A stretch of 64,000 nucleotides of DNA, taken from NCBI RefSeq assembly GCF_900313025.1, contig NZ_OMPQ01000009.1:202072-266071 (forward strand). Reading direction: 5' to 3'. The translations under genes were made by a program, and so were the position numbers. This DNA comes from Pseudophaeobacter sp. EL27. Lineage in GTDB: Bacteria > Pseudomonadota > Alphaproteobacteria > Rhodobacterales > Rhodobacteraceae. Positions 57,511 to 64,000 of the stretch are shown here, piece by piece; position 1 is the first letter of the stretch; each line of letters begins with the position of its first letter. The notes under the pieces are model-generated. The model did not search any database, was not told the origin of the DNA, and worked only from the letters and a program-made list of their open reading frames with translations.

Positions 57511-58848
57511 ATGAGCAATCTGTTTTATCAGGCACAGGGGCGCAGGCCGGTTCTGGATCAGGCGCGCGGCGTCTATATGTGGGACAAGGATGGCAAGCGC
57601 TATTTGGACGGCTCCTCCGGGGCGATGGTTTGCAACATCGGTCACTCCAACACGGAGGTGCTGACCGCCATGCGTCGCCAGATGGAGAAATCCACCTTTG
57701 GCTATCGGCTGCATTTTGAAACCGAAGCGTCAGAGCAGCTGGCACAGAAACTGGCAGCTCTGATGCCCGGTGATCTGAACCGGGTGTTCTTTGTCTCAGG
57801 CGGCTCTGAGGCCGTTGAGAGCGCCATCAAACTGGCCCGGCAATATGCCCTTGCCACCGATCAGGCCAGCCGTTGGAAGGTCATTTCGCGCAGCCCCAGC
57901 TATCATGGCTGCACTCTTGGGGCCCTGGCGGTGACCGGCTATACCCCGCTGACCGCGCCCTTTGCGCCGATGATGCGGGAGATGCCAAAAATTCCCGCAC
58001 CGCGCGCCTATCTGGACGGTTTGGACGCCAGTGATCCGGTCACTGGCCATCACTATGCCGATATGCTGGAGGCGCAGATCCTTGCCGAGGGCCCCGAGAG
58101 CGTTCTGGCCTTTATCCTTGAGCCGGTTGGCGGGGCGTCCACTGGGGCATTGGTACCGCCAAATGGCTATATGGAGCGGATCCGCGAGATTTGCAGTCGA
58201 CATGGCATTTTGCTGATCATGGATGAGGTCATGACCGGAGCGGGGCGCACCGGCGCCTTTCTGGGGTCAGACCATTGGCAGGCGCAGCCCGATATCGTTG
58301 TGATGTCCAAAGGCCTGGGGGCAGGTTATGTGCCGCTCGGGGCCGTTGTTGCCGATGAATGTCTGGTTGCGCCGATACTCGACCAGGGCGGCTTTGCCCA
58401 TGGATTTACCTATGCGGGCAACCCATTGGCCTGCGCGGCCGGGCTAGCCGTGGTGAACACGATTGAAATGAATGGCCTATGTGCCAATGCCGCCCGGATG
58501 GGAGAGACCCTTTTGGCGCGGCTCAATGGCTTGATGCAAAAACATGACCTGATTGGCGATGTGCGGGGCAAGGGGCTGTTGACCGCCTTTGAGTTCATGG
58601 CCGATCGCGACAGCAAGGCGCCGCTACCGGCCCGTCTGAACGCCCATCAGCGTTTTGTTGATCTGGCCTATGCCAAGGGGCTGATAGTCTATTCGCGGCG
58701 CACACGGGATGGCACCGAGGGGGATCACATCCTTGTTTGCCCGCCGCTGATTGTGAATGCAGACCATATTGACGAAATCATCGAGGGTCTTGATGCCAGT
58801 CTGGTTCAGTTCAGTCAGGACATCCATTCCGAATCGAAGGCGGGCTGA
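57511..58848 (+). CDS. Class III PLP-dependent aminotransferase
   Basis: 445 residues from MSNLFYQ with GGAAAG upstream; longer in-frame starts lack support. The fold type I motifs are clear: GVYMWDKDGKRYLDGSSGAMV, NRVFFVSGGSEAVESAIKLARQY, SPSYHGCTLGALAVTG, LLIMDEVMTGAGRTG with the PLP Asp, and the Schiff-base lysine in VVMSKGLGAGYVPLGAVV. Class III enzymes act on omega-amino groups (diamines, beta-alanine, taurine, 4-aminobutyrate). It is the first gene of the catabolic operon; 3 bases separate it from the BKACE gene. Confidence 0.92.
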   Translation: MSNLFYQAQGRRPVLDQARGVYMWDKDGKRYLDGSSGAMVCNIGHSNTEVLTAMRRQMEKSTFGYRLHFETEASEQLAQKLAALMPGDLNRVFFVSGGSEAVESAIKLARQYALATDQASRWKVISRSPSYHGCTLGALAVTGYTPLTAPFAPMMREMPKIPAPRAYLDGLDASDPVTGHHYADMLEAQILAEGPESVLAFILEPVGGASTGALVPPNGYMERIREICSRHGILLIMDEVMTGAGRTGAFLGSDHWQAQPDIVVMSKGLGAGYVPLGAVVADECLVAPILDQGGFAHGFTYAGNPLACAAGLAVVNTIEMNGLCANAARMGETLLARLNGLMQKHDLIGDVRGKGLLTAFEFMADRDSKAPLPARLNAHQRFVDLAYAKGLIVYSRRTRDGTEGDHILVCPPLIVNADHIDEIIEGLDASLVQFSQDIHSESKAG

Positions 58849-58851
58849 CCC

Positions 58852-59778
58852 ATGAGCAAGATCCTGATTACCTGCGCCATCACTGGCTCTATCCATACCC
58901 CGTCGATGTCGCCCTATCTGCCGATAACGCCGGCAGAAATTTCCGATCAGGCGCAGGGGGCGGCCGAGGCAGGTGCCGCGATCCTGCATCTGCATGCGCG
59001 CAATCCGCAAACCGGCCAACCTTCAGCCAGTGAAGAAGATTTTATGAGCTACCTGCCGCAGTTGAAGCAATCCTGCGATGCGGTGCTCAATCTCTCGACT
59101 GGTGGCAGCGCGGTGATGACACTAGAGGATCGGCTGGCAGCCCCCAAACGGGTCGCGCCTGAGATGTGTAGCCTCAACATGGGCAGCATGAACTTTGCGC
59201 TTTATCCGGCGGCGGCGCGGATTTCCGAGTGGAAACACGACTGGGAGCAACCCTTCCTGGAAAACTCGGATGATCTGGTATTCAAGAATACACCACGCGA
59301 TATTGCCCGCATCCTGACCGAGCTCGGGGTGGAGCGCGGTGCCCGGTTTGAGTTTGAATGCTACGACATTGGGCATCTCTATATGCTCAAACACTTTGTC
59401 GACCGGGGGTTGGTGCAAAAACCCCTGTTCATTCAGTTTGTCTTTGGAGTGCTGGGCGGCATGGGGGCTGACCCGGAAAACCTGATGCATATGAAGGTGA
59501 TCGCCGACAAGCTCTTTGGTGGCGACTATATGTTTTCAGTTCTGGCTGCCGGGCGTCAACAGATGCCGCTGATCACCATGGCGGCCGCCATGGGCGGACA
59601 TGTGCGGGTTGGGCTGGAGGATAGCCTGATGATCTCGCGCGGGGTTCTGGCCAAGGACAATGCCGAACAGGTGCGCAAAATTCGCCGCATCGTCGAAGAT
59701 TTGGGCCGTGAGGTGGCAAGCCCGGAGGAGGCCCGCGAAATGCTGGGGCTCAAGGGCGCCGACCGCACCGCAATTTGA
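58852..59778 (+). CDS. Beta-keto acid cleavage enzyme (BKACE, DUF849)
   Basis: 308 residues. The zinc-binding HLHAR is at about 42-46 within GAAILHLHARNPQTGQPS, the substrate loop LNLSTGGSA follows, and FECYDIGHLYML and GGHVRVGLEDS are further family signatures. BKACE enzymes condense a beta-keto acid with acetyl-CoA and split it to acetoacetate plus a CoA ester; known substrates include 3-keto-5-aminohexanoate and dehydrocarnitine. The neighbour aminotransferase could generate or precede such a keto acid. The actual substrate is open. Confidence 0.93.
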   Translation: MSKILITCAITGSIHTPSMSPYLPITPAEISDQAQGAAEAGAAILHLHARNPQTGQPSASEEDFMSYLPQLKQSCDAVLNLSTGGSAVMTLEDRLAAPKRVAPEMCSLNMGSMNFALYPAAARISEWKHDWEQPFLENSDDLVFKNTPRDIARILTELGVERGARFEFECYDIGHLYMLKHFVDRGLVQKPLFIQFVFGVLGGMGADPENLMHMKVIADKLFGGDYMFSVLAAGRQQMPLITMAAAMGGHVRVGLEDSLMISRGVLAKDNAEQVRKIRRIVEDLGREVASPEEAREMLGLKGADRTAI

Positions 59779-59800
59779 AAAATAAAGGCAGGACAGTGAG

Positions 59801-60826
59801 ATGAAAGCGATCTTTGACGCGCGCCAATGGCACCATGACCCCAAACATTTTATGGCCAACGGCAAGGCGCAGCCAAACCCGGAGCAGCCCAAACGTATCG
59901 AGGTGCTTCAGGCTGGTGCCCTGGCGGCTGGGTGCGACTTTGCCGAGCCACGGGACGTGGGGCTTGGTCCGATCGCTGCGGTACATACGGCTGAATACCT
60001 GACCTTTCTCAAGAATATCTACCGCCGGTGGCTGTATATCAAAGACGCGGGCGAGGAGGTGATCCCGAATATTCACCCTGCAAATCGCAGCGACAGCTAT
60101 CCGAAATCCGCAACAGGCCAGTCCGGCTATCACCAAGCGGATACAGCCTGCCCGATTGCCAAAGGCACCTGGGAGGCGGCCTATTGGTCGGCGCAATCAG
60201 CCATCGCTGGCGCGGATCACCTGCGCGACGGTGGCCAATCGGCCTATGTCCTGGCCCGTCCTCCGGGGCATCATGCCTTTGCTGATATGGCCGGGGGCTT
60301 TTGCTTTCTTAACAACTCCGCCATTGCGGCACAGCGTCTGGCCGCGGCAGGGATGCGCCCGGCGATTGTCGATGTGGATGTGCATCACGGCAATGGCACC
60401 CAAGGTATTTTCTACAGCCGTGATGATGTTCTGACAGTCTCGCTGCATGCTGACCCTGATCGATTTTACCCATTCTTCTGGGGCCATGCGCAGGAGCGCG
60501 GCGAGGGGGCAGGCCTTGGCTATAATCTAAACCTGCCCCTGGCGCGGGGCACCGATGATGAGGGCTTTCTCAAGGCGCTGGATGTGGCGCTGGAGCGGGT
60601 AACACTGTTTGGTGCCGATGTTGTGGTTGTTGCCCTGGGGCTGGATGCCTCGATTGATGATCCGTTTCAGGGGCTTGCCGTAACCAAGGACGGGTTTGCA
60701 CGAATAGGCGCGGCTTTTGCTCAGCTGGGGCTGCCGGTGCTTATTGTGCAGGAGGGCGGATATCTGAGCGACAGCCTGGGTGAAAACTTGACACGCTGCC
60801 TGACAGGCTATCAGACCGCCAGTTGA
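59801..60826 (+). CDS. Acetylpolyamine amidohydrolase (class II HDAC-like)
   Basis: 341 residues. Arginase/deacetylase fold with the active-site motifs RPPGHHAFADMAGGFCFLNN (two His) and VDVDVHHGNGTQ (zinc Asp and His), VVVALGLDASIDDP (second zinc Asp) and QEGGYLSDSLG. The L1-type insertion (about 75-118, with GQSGYHQADTACPIAKGTWEAA) resembles that of Mycoplana acetylpolyamine amidohydrolase, favouring small N-acetylated amines over proteins. It may free the amine that the aminotransferase uses. Confidence 0.92.
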   Translation: MKAIFDARQWHHDPKHFMANGKAQPNPEQPKRIEVLQAGALAAGCDFAEPRDVGLGPIAAVHTAEYLTFLKNIYRRWLYIKDAGEEVIPNIHPANRSDSYPKSATGQSGYHQADTACPIAKGTWEAAYWSAQSAIAGADHLRDGGQSAYVLARPPGHHAFADMAGGFCFLNNSAIAAQRLAAAGMRPAIVDVDVHHGNGTQGIFYSRDDVLTVSLHADPDRFYPFFWGHAQERGEGAGLGYNLNLPLARGTDDEGFLKALDVALERVTLFGADVVVVALGLDASIDDPFQGLAVTKDGFARIGAAFAQLGLPVLIVQEGGYLSDSLGENLTRCLTGYQTAS

Positions 60827-60865
60827 CGACAGGCCCCCTGGGGCCCGCCAAAGAAAGAACCAGAC

Positions 60866-62077
60866 ATGACACGCTCCCTCTCCGATACCCAGTTTGAAGA
60901 CCTCCAGTCCCTGCGCCGGGAGCTGCACCAAATGCCCGAAGTCTCGGGGGAGGAGGTGCAAACCGCCGCGCGCGTTGTGCAAGAGTTGGAGCATGCAGGC
61001 GCGGACCGGATCTGGACGGGTCTGGGCGGCCATGGGGTTGCAGCTGAATTTCGGGGCGCTCAGGAGGGTCCGACGGTGATGATCCGCTGTGAACTGGACG
61101 CCTTGCCGATTCAGGAGATTTCGCAGGAACCCTATCGGTCGCAGGTCGAAGGGAAGGGTCATCTTTGTGGCCATGACGGCCATATGGTGATGGTGCTAGG
61201 GGTCGCACTGGCGCTAAAGAAACGCCCCGCATCCGGGCGGGTGATCCTGCTGTTTCAGCCGGCAGAAGAGACCGGTGCCGGGGCCGCAGGGGTGATCAAT
61301 GATCCGCGCTGGCCTGAACTCAAACCTGATTTTGCCTTTGCCTATCATAATGTTCCGGGGCGGCCTTTGGGGGAGCTCGGCCTCCGCCGGAGGGTAAGCA
61401 ACTGCGCCTCTCGCGGCATGAAGATCCGGTTTTCCGGCAAGACCTCCCATGCGGCGGCGCCCGAAGATGGGGTCTCGCCGGCCATGGTGATCTCTGATCT
61501 GATGCAGTGCCTGCCTGCGCTGGGACCGGGCGGTAAGATGGGTGCGGATTTTGCCCTCGCCACCCTGACCCATGCGCAGCTTGGTGAGGCCAGCTTTGGA
61601 ATCGCACCAGGGGCCGGAGAGCTGCGCATGACGCTGCGCAGCCAGACCGATGCGCGCATGGACCAGCTGGTGCAAGAGGCAGAGGCACAGCTGGCAGGGG
61701 CGCTGGCAAGGACTGATGAACAGGGTGGGACCGTGAGTGCCAGTGTCACCTGGCATGATGTGTTTTTGGCGACAGTGAATGAGGGCAGCGCGCTTGATCT
61801 CGCGGCCCAGGCGGCTGCAAAATTAGGTCTGGCTGTCAATGTCATGGACCAGCCAATGCGCTGGTCAGAAGACTTTGGCCGCTTTGGGCTGGATGGTGCC
61901 AAAGCGGCGATGCTGTTTATCGGGTCTGGTGAGGCGCAGCCGCAACTGCACAATCCAAATTTTGATTTCCCCGATGTCCTGACCCCAATCGGGGTGCGGG
62001 TGTTGATTGAAATTGTTGCGCAGCTGCTGGATGGGCCGGGGGCTGCTGTTGTACCGACACTTGCACCCGATGCGTAA
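60866..62077 (+). CDS. M20-family amidohydrolase
   Basis: 403 residues. M20D/AbgB-like metallopeptidase with the zinc ligands in HLCGHDGHMVMVLGVALAL and FQPAEETGAGAAG, and FSGKTSHAAAPEDGVSPA in the lid domain. Relatives remove acyl groups from N-acyl amino acids, such as hippurate or acetyl-diaminopimelate. Its 3' end overlaps the alanine racemase start by 8 bases. It is the second deacylase in the operon. Confidence 0.92.
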   Translation: MTRSLSDTQFEDLQSLRRELHQMPEVSGEEVQTAARVVQELEHAGADRIWTGLGGHGVAAEFRGAQEGPTVMIRCELDALPIQEISQEPYRSQVEGKGHLCGHDGHMVMVLGVALALKKRPASGRVILLFQPAEETGAGAAGVINDPRWPELKPDFAFAYHNVPGRPLGELGLRRRVSNCASRGMKIRFSGKTSHAAAPEDGVSPAMVISDLMQCLPALGPGGKMGADFALATLTHAQLGEASFGIAPGAGELRMTLRSQTDARMDQLVQEAEAQLAGALARTDEQGGTVSASVTWHDVFLATVNEGSALDLAAQAAAKLGLAVNVMDQPMRWSEDFGRFGLDGAKAAMLFIGSGEAQPQLHNPNFDFPDVLTPIGVRVLIEIVAQLLDGPGAAVVPTLAPDA

Positions 62078-63227
62078 CCATCTGCAAGAAAGCGCCTGGT
62101 GTGAAATCTCCCGCGCGCAGATCTCGCAAAACCTGCACCAGACGCTGAAACGGCTGCCGGCTCAGACCCGGCTCTGTGCCGTGATCAAGGCCGATGCCTA
62201 TGGGCATGGCATACAAAACATGGTGCCACTTCTGATGGCGCAGGGCGTTAGCCATATTGGCATTTCCTCCAATGCAGAAGCGCGGGCGGTGCGTGATGCG
62301 GGCTTTGCGGGCGCGGTTCTGCGTCTGCGTACAGCCACCCCCGAGGAGGTGGAGGGGGCTCTGAGCGAGGGGGTCGAGGAGTTGGTGGGCTCGGAGGCCG
62401 GGCTGCGGGCGATCCAGGACAGATTGGCAGGGAGGGAGCTACCACCGCTGCATATCTCGTTGAATGCGGGGGGCATGTCGCGCGACGGGCTGGAACTCTC
62501 GACGCCAGAGGGGCGGCAGGCCTGTCACAATATTCTGGAACTCGCGGCGGGGCGTATTGTCGGGCTGTGTACTCATTTTCCCTCCAATCACCCCGCTGAG
62601 CTGGCGGAGAATGTCGCTCGGTTTCAACAGGATTTGGCCTGGGTCTTTGCCAATAGCCACCTGAGGCGCGAGGATGTTCTGACCCATGCCGGCAGCACAT
62701 TGACCCTGGCGGCGGGGGGGGATCCTCAGGTGGATATGATGCGTTGCGGTGCCATTCTGTTTGGCATTGCAGGTCCCGGCCCAGAGTTCCATCCGGCCCT
62801 GACCTTGAAGTCTCAGGTGATCAGCATTGGAGCGTATCCCAAAGGCAGCTCAATTGGCTATGACCGCACCACCGTTCTGCGCCGGGACAGGCTGCTGGCG
62901 AGCATCGCCCTGGGCTACGCCAATGGCTATAGCCGTCAGCTGTCAAAAGGGGCTGAGGTGTTGATCCGCGGGCAAAAATGCTCGGTGATGGGGGCGATTT
63001 CGATGAATACCATTGTGGCGGATGTGACCGATGTGCCCGGTGTTGCCATCAGTGACGAAGTTGTTGCTTTTGGTCAGCAGGGCGATCAGGAGATCGACTC
63101 GCAAGCGATCGAGCAGCTGAGTGGCACCATCATGGCGGATCTCTTTTCCGATTGGGGGCAACGCAATCCGCGCATCATGTCAGATGCTCCCGAACCGATC
63201 GGCGCCAAAGCAGGGCATCGGGATTAG
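62070..63227 (+). CDS. alr: Alanine racemase-family PLP enzyme
   Basis: 385 residues from the ATG overlapping the previous gene; the ribosome-binding site is weak, so translation is probably coupled. The PLP lysine is in LCAVIKADAYGHG (about 45), and the catalytic Tyr-type segment is GSSIGYDRTTVL. The fold is TIM barrel plus beta domain. It may supply D-alanine for peptidoglycan or, in this operon, interconvert enantiomers of the imported compound. Confidence 0.9.
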   Translation: MRNHLQESAWCEISRAQISQNLHQTLKRLPAQTRLCAVIKADAYGHGIQNMVPLLMAQGVSHIGISSNAEARAVRDAGFAGAVLRLRTATPEEVEGALSEGVEELVGSEAGLRAIQDRLAGRELPPLHISLNAGGMSRDGLELSTPEGRQACHNILELAAGRIVGLCTHFPSNHPAELAENVARFQQDLAWVFANSHLRREDVLTHAGSTLTLAAGGDPQVDMMRCGAILFGIAGPGPEFHPALTLKSQVISIGAYPKGSSIGYDRTTVLRRDRLLASIALGYANGYSRQLSKGAEVLIRGQKCSVMGAISMNTIVADVTDVPGVAISDEVVAFGQQGDQEIDSQAIEQLSGTIMADLFSDWGQRNPRIMSDAPEPIGAKAGHRD

Positions 63228-63727
63228 GGCGCTGCGCCCGACAATAGCTCCGCCCCGCGTAGCAATTCCCGCACTGCGATATCTTCGGTGTCAAAGGCCT
63301 GTTTGAAGACCTCAACGGCCTTCCAGGGGTCGCAGTCGCCACACATGAACACATCAAAAGCGCCATAGCCGATCTCTGGCCAGGTGTGCACCGTGATATG
63401 GCTTTCACCGAGCACCGCAACGCCAGAGACGCCCTGCGGTGAGAACCTATGGGTATGAATGTGAAGCAGGGTTGCACCACAGAGTTCCGCTGCTCGGCAG
63501 AAGGCATCCTGAATGCGTTTTTCGCAGTCCAGCCCGCTGCCTTCCATGACTTCGATGATCAGATGGGTGCCTGCAAAGACCCTGTTGTCGCGGCGAATGA
63601 AGTGATCGGTGCGATCCGCCTGCGCGAGCGCATCCAGCGTTGCGGCGGTTGCCTGTCGGGGGCGATTCAGCTGCAGGGTTTCTGGCCTTGCTCTCTGTGT
63701 GCTGGGAGTTTCTGTGGTGTCACTCAC
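63224..63727 (-). CDS. speD: S-adenosylmethionine decarboxylase proenzyme
   Basis: 167 residues. The self-processing segment LGESHITVHTWPEIGYGAFDVFMCG is intact, with the pyruvoyl-forming Ser in ESH. An N-terminal extension of about 45 residues is variable. It supplies decarboxylated SAM for spermidine synthesis. It converges on alr with a 4-base overlap; speE is not next to it in this window. Confidence 0.95.
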   Translation of the reverse strand: MSDTTETPSTQRARPETLQLNRPRQATAATLDALAQADRTDHFIRRDNRVFAGTHLIIEVMEGSGLDCEKRIQDAFCRAAELCGATLLHIHTHRFSPQGVSGVAVLGESHITVHTWPEIGYGAFDVFMCGDCDPWKAVEVFKQAFDTEDIAVRELLRGAELLSGAAP

Positions 63728-63865
63728 GGTTTTCCCTCGGCTTCCTTGGGGAGCAATCTAGTAAAGGCAACGGACCATTCTGGCCTGACGCGGCCTGGTT
63801 GCTGAGCAGGGTGGTCAAATCGTAAATTGGTCCAAAAATCTGTGGTTCTGCCTAGCATGGGCGGC

Positions 63866-63901
63866 GCGACAGCTGCAAGCCAGCCTGGGTGCAGCTGTCG
63901 C
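63866..63901. repeat. Perfect 11-base inverted repeat upstream of speD
   Basis: GCGACAGCTGC-N14-GCAGCTGTCGC, about 140 bases before the speD start on its strand. There is no T-run. It may be a leader hairpin or an operator. Confidence 0.45.
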
Positions 63902-63960
63902 AAAACAGGCAACAAGTAAGGATGCCAAAAGGTCAAAAAGCAGGGGCAAAAGGGCGACAT

Positions 63961-63987
63961 AAAAAAGGCCGGGGACAAGCCCCGGCC
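63961..63987 (-). terminator. Intrinsic terminator, minus strand
   Basis: GGCCGGGG-N5-CCCCGGCC with six T on the minus strand. It ends a minus-strand gene lying beyond the window's right edge. The rest of 63728-64000 has no supported gene. Confidence 0.85.
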
Positions 63988-64000
63988 ATCAGTTGGTTCC

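Noticed and set aside
53347-63227. Ectoine uptake and degradation cluster (ehu/eut-doe)
   Set aside because: No ectoine hydrolase of the M24 type, no DoeB-like deacetylase signature and no EutB/EutC-type genes; the enzyme set differs.
63724-63978. 84-codon minus-strand frame upstream of speD
   Set aside because: It overlaps the inverted repeat and terminator and shows no coding features.

Overview
The window looks like chromosomal DNA of a marine alphaproteobacterium of the Roseobacter group (Rhodobacteraceae sensu lato). This is inferred from protein content and order: the pyrH-frr-uppS-cdsA-dxr-rseP-bamA-skp-fabZ-lpxA-lpxI-lpxB cluster, sciP next to ctrA, a GTTC-N7-GTTC SOS-type box, and several protein types familiar from Phaeobacter, Leisingera and Ruegeria. 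The genus cannot be fixed from sequence alone.

Layout. (1) 1-4.5 kb: a methyltransferase tail, a TetR regulator with its own palindrome, a DMT exporter plus glutathione S-transferase operon behind two matching palindromes, a tandem-GAF protein and an ArsC/Spx-like protein. (2) 4.5-13 kb: an AT-richer accessory patch with small secreted or membrane orphans, two truncated tyrosine-recombinase genes, serine-recombinase tails, a DUF3800-type gene, a ParB-like gene overlapping an atypical RNase H gene, an IS3-family element (IS407-like) and an IS-truncated orphan. It ends sharply just downstream of ssb and reads as a decayed integrative element. (3) 13-24.2 kb: ssb, a lytic transglycosylase, a small membrane protein behind a CtrA-type box, a di-haem peroxidase, then a dpp-type peptide ABC transporter with an AraC regulator. 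(4) 24.4-38 kb: miaA and the envelope/lipid A/isoprenoid core cluster. (5) 38-45.2 kb: mnmA, sciP, ctrA, ligA, recG, plus a 40-residue membrane peptide behind a putative LexA box. (6) 45.6-53.1 kb: a soluble chemotaxis receptor, an Fe-S scaffold, hisI, gluQ, trmFO, enoyl-CoA hydratase, a thioesterase and psd. (7) 53.3-63.2 kb: a polar amino-acid ABC transporter, a LysR regulator and a five-gene catabolic operon (class III aminotransferase, BKACE, acetylpolyamine-type deacetylase, M20 amidohydrolase, alanine racemase), then speD on the opposite strand.

How the genes work together. Block 4 supplies the envelope: UMP kinase and ribosome recycling, undecaprenyl-PP, CDP-diacylglycerol, MEP-pathway isoprenoids, outer-membrane protein assembly and lipid A. 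Block 5 combines the CtrA/SciP cell-cycle pair with DNA repair. Block 7 has an importer whose binding protein carries an amino-acid-type carboxylate motif next to enzymes that could deacylate, transaminate and cleave an imported compound. Its substrate is not obvious, and it is the best candidate here for an undescribed pathway. The SOS-boxed 40-residue peptide and the ParB-like/RNase H-like pair are the other two leads. I saw no tRNA, rRNA or CRISPR array.
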